A stretch of 64,000 nucleotides of DNA from Streptomyces sp. RPA4-2 (GTDB taxonomy: Bacteria; Actinomycetota; Actinomycetes; Streptomycetales; Streptomycetaceae), in NCBI RefSeq assembly GCF_012273515.2, contig NZ_CP050975.2, forward strand, positions 4,030,001 through 4,094,000. The letters are read 5' to 3'. The translations under genes and the position numbers were made by a program. Positions 8,637 to 17,403 of this stretch are shown in pieces. The notes below the pieces were generated by a model. That model searched no databases and was not told the origin of the DNA. It saw only the letters and a program-made list of their open reading frames with translations. Positions within the stretch are counted from its first letter, which is position 1. Each line of letters begins with the position of its first letter.

Positions 8637-10172
8637 GTGCCCGGATCGGCGAGAAGGGAACGGCCGCTGACTGTCCACCACCTCAACCAGCTCCTGCTCG
8701 TCTGCTCGCTCGTCCTGCTCGTCGCGGTGGCAGCGGTTCGGATCTCCTCGCGCAGCGGGCTCCCCAGCCTGCTCGTCTACCTGGGCATCGGCATGGCCAT
8801 GGGCCAGGACGGCGTCGGCGACATCCACTTCAGCAACGCCGAGCTGACCCAGGTCATCGGATACGCGGCCCTGGTCGTGATCCTGGCCGAGGGCGGCCTC
8901 GGCACGAAGTGGAAGGAGATCAAACCGGTCCTTCCGGCCGCCACCTCGCTGGCGCTGGTCGGCGTCGCGGTGAGCGTGGGGGTCACGGCCACCGCCGCCC
9001 ACTACCTGATCGACCTGGAGTGGCGGCAGGCGCTCATCATCGGCGCGGTGGTGTCCTCGACGGACGCCGCGGCGGTCTTCTCGGTGCTGCGCAAGGTCCC
9101 CCTCCCCTCCCGGGTGACGGCCGTCCTGGAGGCCGAGTCGGGCTTCAACGACGCCCCGGTGGTCATCCTCGTCGTCGCGTTCAGCACGGCGGGCCCCGTG
9201 GAGCACTGGTACGTGCTGGTGGGAGAGATAGCCCTGGAGCTGGCCATCGGCGCGGCCATGGGACTCGCGGTCGGCTGGCTCGGCTCCTGGGGCCTGCGGC
9301 ACGTGGCCCTGCCCGCCTCCGGCCTCTACCCGATCGCCGTGATGGCGATCGCCGTCACCGCCTACGCGGCCGGCGCCCTCGCGCACGGCAGCGGCTTCCT
9401 CGCCGTGTACCTCGCCTCGATGATGCTCGGCAACGCCAAGCTGCCGCACTGGCCCGCCACCCGGGGCTTCGCCGAGGGACTCGGCTGGATCGCCCAGATC
9501 GGCATGTTCGTCCTGCTCGGCCTGCTGGTCACGCCGCACGAGATGGGCGACGACATCTGGCCCGCGCTCGTCATCGGCCTGGCGCTGACCGTGGTGGCCC
9601 GGCCCCTGAGCGTCTTCGCCGCCCTGCTGCCCTTCCGCATCCCCTGGCAGGAGCAGACGCTGATGTCCTGGGCGGGGCTGCGCGGCGCCGTGCCCATCAT
9701 CCTGGCGACCATTCCGATGGTGAGCGGCATCGAGGAGAGCCGCCGGATCTTCAACATCGTCTTCGTCCTGGTCGTCGTCTACACCCTCGTCCAGGGGCCC
9801 ACGCTGCCCTGGCTGGCCCGCACGCTGCGGCTGGGCGAGTCCACGGGCCCCGCCGACCTCGGCATCGAATCGGCACCCCTGGAGCGGCTGCGGGGACATC
9901 TGCTGTCCGTGGCGATCCCCAAGGGGTCACGCATGCACGGCGTCGAGGTGGCCGAGCTGCGCCTGCCCGCGGGCGCCGCCGTCACCCTCGTCGTACGCGA
10001 AGGGACCTCCTTCGTACCGCTGCCCACGACGGTGCTGCGGCGCGGCGACGAACTGCTGGTGGTGGCCACCGACCCGGTCCGCGACGCGGCCGAGCGACGA
10101 CTGCGCGCGGTAGGCCAGGGCGGCAAGCTGGCGGACTGGCTGGGCCCCCTGGGCGGCGGCAGCGGACGCTGA
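8637..10172 (+). CDS. CPA1/NhaP-type K+(Na+)/H+ antiporter with C-terminal TrkA-C domain
   Basis: An integral membrane cation/proton antiporter. About 12 hydrophobic segments fill residues 10-400, including the family core VSSTDAAAVFSVLR and ESGFNDAPVVILVV, whose Asp residues form the ion site. The last 100 residues (LPAGAAVTLVVREG...RRGDELLVVATD) are a soluble RCK/TrkA-C regulatory domain, as in NhaP2/CvrA. GTG 8637 is the nearest standard start. GAAGGGAA followed by a CTG at 8667 (reading LTVHHLNQLLL) fits homologs better and may be the real start. It diverges from the penicillin-amidase gene across about 225 bp. Confidence 0.9.
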   Translation: MPGSARRERPLTVHHLNQLLLVCSLVLLVAVAAVRISSRSGLPSLLVYLGIGMAMGQDGVGDIHFSNAELTQVIGYAALVVILAEGGLGTKWKEIKPVLPAATSLALVGVAVSVGVTATAAHYLIDLEWRQALIIGAVVSSTDAAAVFSVLRKVPLPSRVTAVLEAESGFNDAPVVILVVAFSTAGPVEHWYVLVGEIALELAIGAAMGLAVGWLGSWGLRHVALPASGLYPIAVMAIAVTAYAAGALAHGSGFLAVYLASMMLGNAKLPHWPATRGFAEGLGWIAQIGMFVLLGLLVTPHEMGDDIWPALVIGLALTVVARPLSVFAALLPFRIPWQEQTLMSWAGLRGAVPIILATIPMVSGIEESRRIFNIVFVLVVVYTLVQGPTLPWLARTLRLGESTGPADLGIESAPLERLRGHLLSVAIPKGSRMHGVEVAELRLPAGAAVTLVVREGTSFVPLPTTVLRRGDELLVVATDPVRDAAERRLRAVGQGGKLADWLGPLGGGSGR

Positions 10173-10289
10173 GACGGCGGAAATCCACCCCGTTGCGCAT
10201 TCACAGGCCAGCGGTGCGGTGGTGCTCGTTTTCACAGGCACCGCCCGCCTCTCCCCCTGTACCATGAAGGCATACTTTGATCGAACCAA

Positions 10290-10331
10290 CTCTGCCTGAC
10301 GCAGAGCTGGCGCGACCGTATGGCGGTCGCG
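10290..10331 (+). promoter_or_regulatory. Two adjacent perfect stem-loops in the MFS leader
   Basis: Stem 1 pairs CTCTGC with GCAGAG across 5 nt (10290-10306). Stem 2 pairs CGCGACCG with CGGTCGCG across 5 nt (10311-10331). They stand in the 265-bp gap between the antiporter and MFS genes, about 105 bp before the MFS start, and could be a terminator for the antiporter or a leader structure for the transporter. No known riboswitch was recognised. Confidence 0.5.
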
Positions 10332-10437
10332 GTGCCCTTGCAGGGGGCGGCGCGGCATCTACCGCAGTTCCGCGCAAGAGGACAGCTCTCGGCGCCCCCG
10401 CACGGGCGCGCTACCAGGCGGCAGAAAGGCACGGGCC

Positions 10438-11700
10438 GTGGCATCCACGGTCACCTCCCGCCCCGGGTACGGACAGCTGCTGCGCACCCGCGGCGCCTGG
10501 ACGTTCCTGCTTCCCGGTTTCGCGGCACGCCAGCCGTTCGCGATGCTGACCATCTCCCTCGTGCTCCTCGTCCAGCACACCACCGGCTCGTACGGGGCCG
10601 CCGGCGCCGTCGCCGCGGCCACCGGCGTCTCCATGGCGCTGTTCGCTCCCTTCACCGGCCGTCTCGCCGACCGTCACGGGCAGCGGGCCGTCCTGCTGCC
10701 CGGCGTCCTGGTGCACGTCCTGGCCGCCCTCTGCCTGACCGCCCTGGCCCTGTCGGACGCCCCCCTGTGGGCCCTTTTCCTCGCCGCCGTGCCGACCGGC
10801 GCCTCGGTGCCTCAGATCGGGCCCATGGTCCGCGCCCGCTGGGGCGTGAAACTCCAGGACTCGCCCCTGATGAGCACCGCGGCGGCCTTCGAGTCCGTCA
10901 CGGACGAGCTGACCTTCGTCCTGGGCCCGCTGGTCGCGACCGCCCTGTGCACCACCGTGCACCCGGCCGCGGGCCTGCTGACCGAGGCCGCGCTGACCCT
11001 GTTCGGCGGCCTTCTCTTCGCCGCGCAGAAGAGCACCCAGCCCGCCACCGCCCGCGAGGGCCACGCGCGCGTGGAGCACGGTTCCGCGCTGCGGATCCCC
11101 GGGGTGCGCGTACTGATCGTGACCTTCCTGGGCATCGGCTCCGTCTTCGGCGGCATGCAGGTCTCGCTCGCCGCGTTCAGCGAGTCCATCGGCGAGCCCG
11201 GCATGAACGGTGTCCTGTACGGCGTCTTCGCCGCCGGCAACATGCTGTCGGGCGTCGCCTGCGGCGCCATCGCCTGGAAGGTGGCCCCGCGGCGCCGTCT
11301 CGTCATCGGGTACGCCGCCCTGACGCTCACCGCCTCCGGGCTGTGGACCGCCCACTCGGTGGCCGTGCTCATCGGCATCGGACTCCTGGTCGGGATGTGC
11401 ATCGCTCCGGCCCTGATCACCGGCTACACCCTGGTCGAGGGACTGGTGCCGGCCGGTGCCCGCACCGAGGCCTTCACCTGGCTGACCGGCGCCGTCGCCC
11501 TCGGCCAGGCCGCGGCCGTCACGGTGGCCGGGCAGATGGAGGACCGCCTGTGGGACGGCGCCGGATTCCTGGTGCCGATGGGCGGTACGGCCCTGGCGCT
11601 GGTCACCCTGGTGGCCCTGCGTTCACGGCTCGGGACACGACCCGCCGGCCGCACCGTCGCACGTGGCGTCGGTCACCGAGTGCCGGTGACAGTGGACTGA
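10438..11700 (+). CDS. MFS transporter
   Basis: A 420-residue protein with about 12 hydrophobic segments. Between segments 2 and 3 is the MFS motif A variant GRLADRHGQR (residues 75-84), the main evidence for the family. RPGYGQLLRTRGAWTFLLPGF at the N-terminus is typical of a small actinomycete group of putative exporters. The GTG at 10438 follows AAAGG. The substrate is unknown. It precedes the FmdB-type gene by about 70 bp, but the CIRCE-like site between them suggests separate control of the latter. Confidence 0.85.
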   Translation: MASTVTSRPGYGQLLRTRGAWTFLLPGFAARQPFAMLTISLVLLVQHTTGSYGAAGAVAAATGVSMALFAPFTGRLADRHGQRAVLLPGVLVHVLAALCLTALALSDAPLWALFLAAVPTGASVPQIGPMVRARWGVKLQDSPLMSTAAAFESVTDELTFVLGPLVATALCTTVHPAAGLLTEAALTLFGGLLFAAQKSTQPATAREGHARVEHGSALRIPGVRVLIVTFLGIGSVFGGMQVSLAAFSESIGEPGMNGVLYGVFAAGNMLSGVACGAIAWKVAPRRRLVIGYAALTLTASGLWTAHSVAVLIGIGLLVGMCIAPALITGYTLVEGLVPAGARTEAFTWLTGAVALGQAAAVTVAGQMEDRLWDGAGFLVPMGGTALALVTLVALRSRLGTRPAGRTVARGVGHRVPVTVD

Positions 11701-11730
11701 TCTCTCGGAATACGTCACTATGGACCGTCG

Positions 11731-11757
11731 TTAGCACTCACTGAGTGAGAGTGCCAG
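11731..11757 (+). promoter_or_regulatory. CIRCE-like (HrcA) operator before fmdB-type gene
   Basis: TTAGCACTC, then 9 bp, then GAGTGCCAG. The left half and spacing match the CIRCE consensus TTAGCACTC-N9-GAGTGCTAA exactly, and the right half matches at the six inner bases. It lies immediately upstream of the GAGGAAG ribosome site of the next gene, where a bound HrcA would block expression. HrcA itself is not in the window. Confidence 0.7.
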
Positions 11758-11768
11758 GAGGAAGACAA

Positions 11769-12092
11769 GTGCCGACCTACCAGTACCAGTGCACCGAGTG
11801 CGGCGAGGGCCTCGAGGCGGTGCAGAAGTTCACCGACAATGCCCTGACCGAGTGCCCCAACTGCGGTGGCCGCCTGAAGAAGGTGTTCTCGGCCGTCGGC
11901 ATTGTTTTCAAGGGCTCCGGCTTCTACCGCAATGACAGCCGCGGCTCCTCGTCGACCAGCTCGCCGGCGTCCAAGCCGTCGACGTCCTCACCGGCGTCGT
12001 CGTCTTCTTCGTCATCGTCATCGACGACCTCGTCGTCGTCGGAGTCGAAGTCGTCGGGCAGCGGTTCGTCCAGCAGCAGCTCCGCCGCGTAG
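11769..12092 (+). CDS. FmdB-family zinc-ribbon protein with Ser-rich tail
   Basis: A 107-residue protein. The first 60 residues form a zinc ribbon (MPTYQYQCTECGEGLEAV, then CPNCGGRLKK) with two CxxC pairs, as in the FmdB/putative regulatory protein family. The remaining 45 residues are almost only Ser, Thr, Pro and Lys, a low-complexity tail common in Streptomyces copies. The GTG at 11769 follows AGGAGGAAG. A CIRCE-like element directly upstream suggests heat-shock or HrcA control, which would be a clue to a role in protein quality control. The family has no firmly established biochemical function. Confidence 0.85.
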   Translation: MPTYQYQCTECGEGLEAVQKFTDNALTECPNCGGRLKKVFSAVGIVFKGSGFYRNDSRGSSSTSSPASKPSTSSPASSSSSSSSSTTSSSSESKSSGSGSSSSSSAA

Positions 12093-12120
12093 TCCGCCCC
12101 CCGGGACGCGATTCCTACCG

Positions 12121-12147
12121 GACCCTGCCGTCAGCGACGGCAGGGTC
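12121..12147 (+). terminator. Hairpin terminator after fmdB-type gene
   Basis: GACCCTGCCGTC pairs perfectly with GACGGCAGGGTC across a 3-nt loop, followed by TTC. It lies 28 bp after the stop codon and before the MTA phosphorylase gene. Confidence 0.85.
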
Positions 12148-12182
12148 TTCGGTGTGCCTCGGGCCCGGCTAGGGTGCGGTTC

Positions 12183-13070
12183 ATGGAGAACCCCGTGAAC
12201 CCCGTGAATCCAGTGAACCCGGCCGGAAAGCAGGTGCCCGGCGTGGCCGAGATCGGCGTCATCGGCGGCTCGGGCTTCTACTCCTTCCTCGACGACGTGA
12301 CCGAGATACAGGTGGACACCCCCTACGGGCCGCCCAGCGACTCCCTGTTCCTCGGCGAGATCGCCGGGCGACGGGTCGCCTTCCTGCCACGCCACGGCCG
12401 CGGCCACCATCTGCCTCCGCACCGCATCAACTACCGGGCCAACCTGTGGGCGCTGCGGTCTGTCGGCGCCCGGCAGATCCTCGGGCCCTGCGCGGTGGGC
12501 GGTCTGCGCCCCGAGTACGGGCCGGGCACGCTGCTCGTGCCGGACCAGATGGTCGACCGGACGAAGGCGCGGGCGCAGACGTACTTCGACGGACTGCCGC
12601 TGCCGGACGGCACGGTGCCGAACGTGGTGCACGTGTCGCTGGCCGACCCCTACTGCCCCGTCGGCCGCAAGGCCGCTCTGGAGGCGGCGCGCGGGCGGGA
12701 CTGGGAGCCGGTGGACGGCGGCACGCTCGTGGTGGTCGAGGGGCCGCGGTTCTCCACCCGCGCCGAGTCGCTGTGGCATCAGGCGCAGGGCTGGTCCGTG
12801 GTGGGCATGACCGGCCATCCCGAGGCCGCGCTCGCCCGTGAACTCGAGCTCTGCTACACGTCGTTGACCCTGGTCACCGACCTGGACGCGGGCGCGGAGG
12901 CCGGCGAGGGCGTCTCGCACGACGACGTCCTCAAGGTGTTCGCGGCCAACGTGGACCGGCTGCGGAGCGTGTTGTTCGACGTGGTGGCGGGGCTGCCGGA
13001 GAACGGAACGCGGGACTGCCTGTGCACGACGGCGATGGGGGGCATGGACCCGGGGTTCCAACTGCCGTGA
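12183..13070 (+). CDS. mtnP: S-methyl-5'-thioadenosine phosphorylase
   Basis: Cleaves methylthioadenosine with phosphate to adenine and methylthioribose 1-phosphate (methionine/purine salvage). The nucleoside phosphorylase fold is shown by IGVIGGSGFYSFL (phosphate loop), FLPRHGRGHHLPPHRINYRAN, EGPRFSTRAES and the base-binding VVGMTGHPEAALARELELCYTSLTLVTD. The length, about 295 residues, is normal. ATG 12183 is used; a GTG at 12174 is possible. The N-terminus holds a short NPV repeat made by a 9-bp tandem DNA repeat, outside the conserved domain. It follows the fmdB hairpin and is probably transcribed separately. Confidence 0.92.
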   Translation: MENPVNPVNPVNPAGKQVPGVAEIGVIGGSGFYSFLDDVTEIQVDTPYGPPSDSLFLGEIAGRRVAFLPRHGRGHHLPPHRINYRANLWALRSVGARQILGPCAVGGLRPEYGPGTLLVPDQMVDRTKARAQTYFDGLPLPDGTVPNVVHVSLADPYCPVGRKAALEAARGRDWEPVDGGTLVVVEGPRFSTRAESLWHQAQGWSVVGMTGHPEAALARELELCYTSLTLVTDLDAGAEAGEGVSHDDVLKVFAANVDRLRSVLFDVVAGLPENGTRDCLCTTAMGGMDPGFQLP

Positions 13071-13248
13071 CCGTCGGCGGGCGGGAAGTGGCGAGGTGGG
13101 GACGGACCTGCGGGGAGACCGGTCGAGGCGTGCGGAACTCCTCGTTCGGGTGAGGGAGTTGTCCACAAATCGTCGGTGATCCACCGGCTCCGACGGGATT
13201 CGCCGCGAGGCCTCATCGTGGGATCGCAAGCCCGGTCCCTCGTCGCAG

Positions 13249-13980
13249 GTGGTGGTTCCCCATGGCCCAGCTCTCCCCTTCTCCTCCCGCCCGCTCCCCA
13301 CGGCCCCCGTCCTCCCCTGGGACGCGGAGGTCCCCGTGGGACGGCCCTCGGACCCGTACGCGGGACGGCCCTCGGACCCGTACGACGTGGACGACCTGCG
13401 TCCGCCGGGCGTGGACGCGCCCCCGACCTGCGAGGTGCCGCAGTTCCCGCCCGTTCGTGTGCGCGGAGGCCGGTATCGGCCGCGGTGCCTCGCCCGGTAC
13501 CGGCGGCGGGCCGTGGCCGCGGGGCTCGCGGTCACGGCGGCGGCCCTCGTGGCGGCCGTCCCCCGAGCCGCGGAGCGGGCACGCGGCCACCCGGCGTCCA
13601 CGGCCTCGACCTCGGCCATGTCCACGCCCACGTCCGCCGCCTCCTCCCCTTCCGGTTCCGCTTCCTCTTCCTCCTCCTCGTCCAGTTCCGCTTCCGGTTC
13701 CGTACGGGAGTCCGGCGGGGTCGAGATGGTGGCGGCGCCGGTGCGGATCGCCGACGCGGCGACGGTGCGGCTGCTCAGGCCCGGGGATCGTGTCGACGTG
13801 ATCGCGTCGGACGGCCGCGACCAGGGGCGCGTGGTCGCGGCCGGGGCCCGGGTGAGCGCGGTACCGGACTCCGGCGGTACCGAGCCCGGTGCGCTGGTCG
13901 TGCTGTCCGTGCCCCGGCCCACCGCCGCACGGCTGGCGGGTGCGGGCATCTCCGCACGGTTGGCGGTGACACTGTGCTGA
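13249..13980 (+). CDS. SAF-domain (RcpC/CpaB-like) membrane-anchored protein
   Basis: About 243 residues. A Pro-rich cytoplasmic-type N-terminus is followed by a basic stretch (RYRRRAVAAG), one hydrophobic segment at about 88-105 and a Ser/Thr-rich linker of about 40 residues. A C-terminal domain reads RLLRPGDRVDVIASDGRDQG...ALVVLSVPRPTAARLAGAG, the pattern of the RcpC/CpaB part of SAF-type pilus proteins. In Streptomyces a single-copy protein of this type commonly sits next to mscL, as here. The function is unknown. The GTG start is the best in-frame choice but lacks a strong ribosome site. Confidence 0.75.
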   Translation: MVVPHGPALPFSSRPLPTAPVLPWDAEVPVGRPSDPYAGRPSDPYDVDDLRPPGVDAPPTCEVPQFPPVRVRGGRYRPRCLARYRRRAVAAGLAVTAAALVAAVPRAAERARGHPASTASTSAMSTPTSAASSPSGSASSSSSSSSSASGSVRESGGVEMVAAPVRIADAATVRLLRPGDRVDVIASDGRDQGRVVAAGARVSAVPDSGGTEPGALVVLSVPRPTAARLAGAGISARLAVTLC

Positions 13981-14106
13981 GGACTCCGCCGGATATCGAA
14001 TCGGTGTCAAGTCCCGCACGGGGGCTACGGGATTGGACAGCGCCCACATGCCCTGCCGTAGGTTGCGGAGCTGTTTGTTCCACAACTTGTGCAGAGGGGC
14101 CTCTTG

Positions 14107-14577
14107 GTGAGCGAGAAGCAGCAACCCGGCGTCTGGGAGGGCTTCAAGGCCTTCCTCATGCGGGGCAATGTCATCGATCTGGCCGTCGCGGTGGTCATCG
14201 GAGCGGCCTTCACCAACATCGTCAACTCGGTGGTGAAGGGCATCATCAACCCGCTGGTCGGTGCGGTCGGCACGAAGAACCTCGACAGTTACCACTCCTG
14301 TCTGAAGGGGCCGTGCCAGGGCAGCGGGGACACCGCCACGGGCGTCCGGATCCTGTGGGGCTCGGTGCTGGGCGCCACGCTCAGCTTCGTGATCACCGCG
14401 GCCGTCGTCTACTTCCTGATGGTCCTGCCGATGTCGAAGTTCCTGGCCCGGCAGGCGGCCCGCCAGAAGGCGAAGGAAGGCACACAGGAGGTCATCGAGG
14501 TGTCCGAGCTGGAAGTGCTCAAGGAGATCCGCGACGCCTTGCTGGCTCAGCGCGGTTCGGGGCAGAGGCCCGGCTAG
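14107..14577 (+). CDS. mscL: Large-conductance mechanosensitive channel MscL
   Basis: A pentameric membrane-tension valve that releases solutes on hypo-osmotic shock. The first helix GFKAFLMRGNVIDLAVAVVIG, with the pore glycine/alanine pattern, and IVNSVVKGIINPLVG are diagnostic. The second transmembrane segment is LSFVITAAVVYFLMVLPM, and a charged C-terminal bundle follows (LEVLKEIRDALLAQ). There are 156 residues from the GTG at 14107, preceded by GAGGGG. The periplasmic loop has two Cys (SCLKGPC), as in other streptomycetes. Confidence 0.95.
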   Translation: MSEKQQPGVWEGFKAFLMRGNVIDLAVAVVIGAAFTNIVNSVVKGIINPLVGAVGTKNLDSYHSCLKGPCQGSGDTATGVRILWGSVLGATLSFVITAAVVYFLMVLPMSKFLARQAARQKAKEGTQEVIEVSELEVLKEIRDALLAQRGSGQRPG

Positions 14578-14640
14578 GGCTGTCCCGGCTGGGGCTGTTC
14601 CGACGGGGGCTGTTCCGGCTGGGCGTGTTGTCGCGGTGGG
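14571..14640 (+). repeat. Degenerate ~16-bp tandem repeat after mscL
   Basis: About four imperfect copies of GGCTGGGGCTGTTCCG run from the mscL stop codon into the intergenic space. No gene is seen here, and no clear terminator function can be assigned. Confidence 0.6.
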
Positions 14641-14701
14641 GGCCGGACGGGGGCCGGTCCCCAAGGCGCCGGGGCCGCGTTCGGCGGCCCCATCGCCCGG
14701 C

Positions 14702-14932
14702 TCAGAGGTGGTGGGGCGGCTTCTCGTCGAGGAAACGCTTCAGGTCAGCGGCGCTGTCGGCGTCGCCGCCCGGCCGCTCGCCCCATCCCCGGTCCGTGTC
14801 GTCGGAGGACTGCTGGCTCAGCGGGTCGTCGAAGACCAGCGTCGGCTTCCGGGGAGCGGGGCGTACCTCCCCGGACGACTCGGTGCGCGGTTCCGGGGCA
14901 TCGCGCGGTTCGGGCGCGGGGGTGCTACTCAT
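14702..14932 (-). CDS. Small conserved hydrophilic protein (unknown function)
   Basis: A 76-residue product beginning MSSTPAPEPRDAPEPR, very rich in Asp, Glu, Pro and Ser, and ending SAADLKRFLDEKPPHHL. The motif KPTLVFDDPLSQQSSDDTDRGWG is of a kind I recall in a small Streptomyces family adjacent to mscL/ltrA-type genes. It has no membrane segment and looks largely disordered, with one possible C-terminal helix. The ATG at 14932 is chosen over longer upstream extensions, which run into the ltrA gene region. Function unknown. Confidence 0.65.
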   Translation of the reverse strand: MSSTPAPEPRDAPEPRTESSGEVRPAPRKPTLVFDDPLSQQSSDDTDRGWGERPGGDADSAADLKRFLDEKPPHHL

Positions 14933-15035
14933 GCGTCCAGGGTACGCCGAGGGCATGCCGGCCCCTCGCGCCACGACCGGCGGATCAGGCCCCCCGCGTG
15001 GGCGTTCCGGGTCCTTTTCTGCTGTGCTTGGCCGC

Positions 15036-16268
15036 ATGACGTCCAGTTCCGCTTCCGAGTCCGCACCGACGCCCGGCACGTCCCGGCTCGGGCCCCTGCG
15101 CAGGATGACCGCCCGGGGGCGGGGCGAGGCGCACCGCGTCGCGACGCCGCTGGAGCTCTTCTTCGACCTGTGTTTCGTCGTGGCGATCGCCCAGGCCGGC
15201 GCCGAGCTGATGCACTCCATGGCCAGGGGTCACGCGGGCGAGGGCATCCTCAACTACGTGATGATCTTCTTCGCCATCTGGTGGGCGTGGATGAACTTCA
15301 CGTGGTTCGCCTCGGCGTACGACAACGACGACGCGCTCTTCCGGGTGGTCACGTTGGTGCAGATCGCCGGTGTGCTGGTGCTCGCCGCCGGGGTGTCGCG
15401 GGCGTTCGAGAACCACGTCTTCCTGGCCGTCTGGCTCGGCTACGTGATCATGCGGTTCGCGCTGATCACCCAGTGGCTCCGAGCGGCGCGCTCCGCCGAG
15501 GGCGCCGAGAGAACGATGGCGTTGCGGTACGCGGTCGGTGTGCTGCTGTGCCAGGTCGGCTGGCTGGGGCTGCTGGTCCTGCCGGAGTCGGGCCGCGGCT
15601 GGGTGTTCCTGGTGATGGCGCCCTTGGAGATGTGCGTCCCGCTGTACGCGGAGAAGGACTACGTCACCTCGTGGCACGCGCACCACATCTCCGAGCGGTT
15701 CGGCCTGTTCACGATCATCGTGCTCGGCGAGTCGATCTCCGCGGCCACGGTCGCCGTGAAGACGGGCGTCGACGAGCACGACGCGCTGGGCCGTCTGCTG
15801 CCGATCGCCGTGGGCGGCCTGCTGATCGTGTTCGCCGCCTGGTGGATCTACTTCGCGGTGCCCATCCACGGCTTCCTGCGGTCCAACAGACAGTCGTTCC
15901 TGTGGGGGTACGGCCACTATCTGATCTTCTCGTCGGCGGCCGCGATCGGCGCGGGTCTGGAGGTCGCGGTCGAGCAGGCGGTCGGCAAGGCCCACATCTC
16001 GACGCTCGCCGCATCCGCCGCGGTGACACTGCCGACCGCTCTGTACTTCCTCATGGTGTGGCTCCTGCACGCGCGCCACTTCAAGGTGGGCACCGCTCAG
16101 CAACTGGTCCTGCCCACGGCCGCGTTGCTGGTGATCCTGTGCACGTTCCTGGGCGACTGGGCGGTGCTCGTGGCCGGAATCGTGGCGACCCTGGCGGTGG
16201 CGGTGGGAGTGATCCTGACCGCGCGGATGACCGCACCCGAGAGACGGGCGACGGCGGGGGCCGCGTAG
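15036..16268 (+). CDS. Low temperature requirement A (LtrA) family membrane protein
   Basis: A 410-residue integral membrane protein with about ten hydrophobic segments. The LtrA family signature is plain: ATPLELFFDLCFVVAIAQ near residue 35, IWWAWMNFTWFASAYD near 85, then WHAHHISERFGLFTIIVLGE, whose His and Glu residues are conserved. LtrA was named from a Listeria cold-growth mutant; the biochemical role is not known. The ATG at 15036 lies in GGCCGCATG without a strong ribosome site, but the conserved part begins soon after. The much longer frame from 13176 is a GC artefact. Confidence 0.85.
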   Translation: MTSSSASESAPTPGTSRLGPLRRMTARGRGEAHRVATPLELFFDLCFVVAIAQAGAELMHSMARGHAGEGILNYVMIFFAIWWAWMNFTWFASAYDNDDALFRVVTLVQIAGVLVLAAGVSRAFENHVFLAVWLGYVIMRFALITQWLRAARSAEGAERTMALRYAVGVLLCQVGWLGLLVLPESGRGWVFLVMAPLEMCVPLYAEKDYVTSWHAHHISERFGLFTIIVLGESISAATVAVKTGVDEHDALGRLLPIAVGGLLIVFAAWWIYFAVPIHGFLRSNRQSFLWGYGHYLIFSSAAAIGAGLEVAVEQAVGKAHISTLAASAAVTLPTALYFLMVWLLHARHFKVGTAQQLVLPTAALLVILCTFLGDWAVLVAGIVATLAVAVGVILTARMTAPERRATAGAA

Positions 16269-16368
16269 AGCCGCTCGAGCGGTGCGGGCACAGGCGGACG
16301 GGCGGGCACGGAGGAGGCGCGGGACGGAGGGGGAGCGCCGAGGGCGGGGCGGGGGAAACACTGGGCCC

Positions 16369-17403
16369 ATGACAGTTGACGCTCTGACAGATGTCGCGGG
16401 GCTGCGCGTGGGGCACGCGACACGCACCGGCGGCGGTTGGCTCACCGGCACCACCGTGGTGCTCGCTCCCCCGGGCGGCGCCGTCGCGGCCGTCGATGTG
16501 CGCGGCGGTGGACCCGGCACCAAGGAGACCGACGCGCTCGACCCGCGCAATCTGGTGCAGAAGGTCGAGGCGGTCGTCCTGACCGGGGGCAGCGCGTACG
16601 GGCTGGACTCCGCGTCCGGGGTGATGGCCTGGCTGGAGGAGCGGGGCCGCGGCGTGCGGGTGGGCGTCGATCCGGCGCACGTCGTGCCGGTGGTGCCCGC
16701 CGCCTGTGTCTTCGACCTGGGCCGCGGCGGCGACTTCCGGGCACGGCCGGACGCGGCCACGGGCCGGGCCGCGGTCGAGGCGGCCGACGCGAGTGGACCC
16801 GGCGCCCCGGTGGCGGAGGGGTGCGTGGGCAGCTAAGCACGGGCGCGACGGTCGGGGCGGTCAAGGGCGGGGTCGGTTCGGCGAGCGCCGTGCTCGGCTC
16901 GGGGATCACGGTGGCCGCGCTGGTGGTGGCCAACGCGGCGGGATCGGCGGTGGATCCGGAGACGGGAGCGCTGTACGGGGAGTTGCTGGGGGGCGGGCGG
17001 GCGGAGTACCCCGCGTCCGGGGGTCCATGAGGCGGCTCGGAAGCGGCTCGCCGAGGCCGCCGCGAGGAACACGCCGCCGCCGCTGAACACCACACTCGCC
17101 GTCGTCGCGACCGACGCCGTCCTCACCCGGGCGCAGGCGCACAAACTCGCCGGGACGGCGCACGACGGCATCGCCCGCGCGGTGCGGCCGGTGCATCTGC
17201 TCAACGACGGGGACACGGTGTTCGCGCTGGCCACCGGCGTCCGGCCGCTCGCCGCCGGGGACCCGCTCGCGCTCAACGAGATTCTGGCTGCCGGCGCGGA
17301 CCTGGTGACACGGGCGATCGTGCGGGCGGTGCGGGCGGCCGGCCCGGTGGACGGTCCGGGCGGGATGTGGCCGTCGTACGAGGAGTTGTACGGGAGCCGG
17401 TAG
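16369..17403 (+). pseudogene. P1-family (DmpA-like) peptidase broken by two compensating frameshifts
   Basis: Three frames together give one protein of about 345 residues. The first part (MTVDALTDVAGLRVGHAT, VVLTGGSAYGLDSASGVMAWLEE) runs in one frame to a TAA at 16834-16836. Next comes STGATVGAVKGGVGSAS...VVANAAGSAVDPETG in a second frame to a TGA after 17023. The rest (NTTLAVVATDAVLTRAQAHKLAGTAHDG...HLLNDGDTVFALATG) returns to the first frame. Expected family text GCVGAGTGATVG is disrupted by a one-base loss (or two-base gain) near 16828, and one G too many occurs in the G5 run near 17020. The family contains self-processing aminopeptidases and amidases. It is either a recent pseudogene or an assembly error; total length is normal. 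Confidence 0.85.

Noticed and set aside
13176..16268. A 1030-residue open frame spanning the SAF, mscL and LtrA genes
   Set aside because: Only its 3' part (15036-16268) encodes a conserved protein; the rest overlaps confirmed genes in other frames, a usual effect of very high GC.
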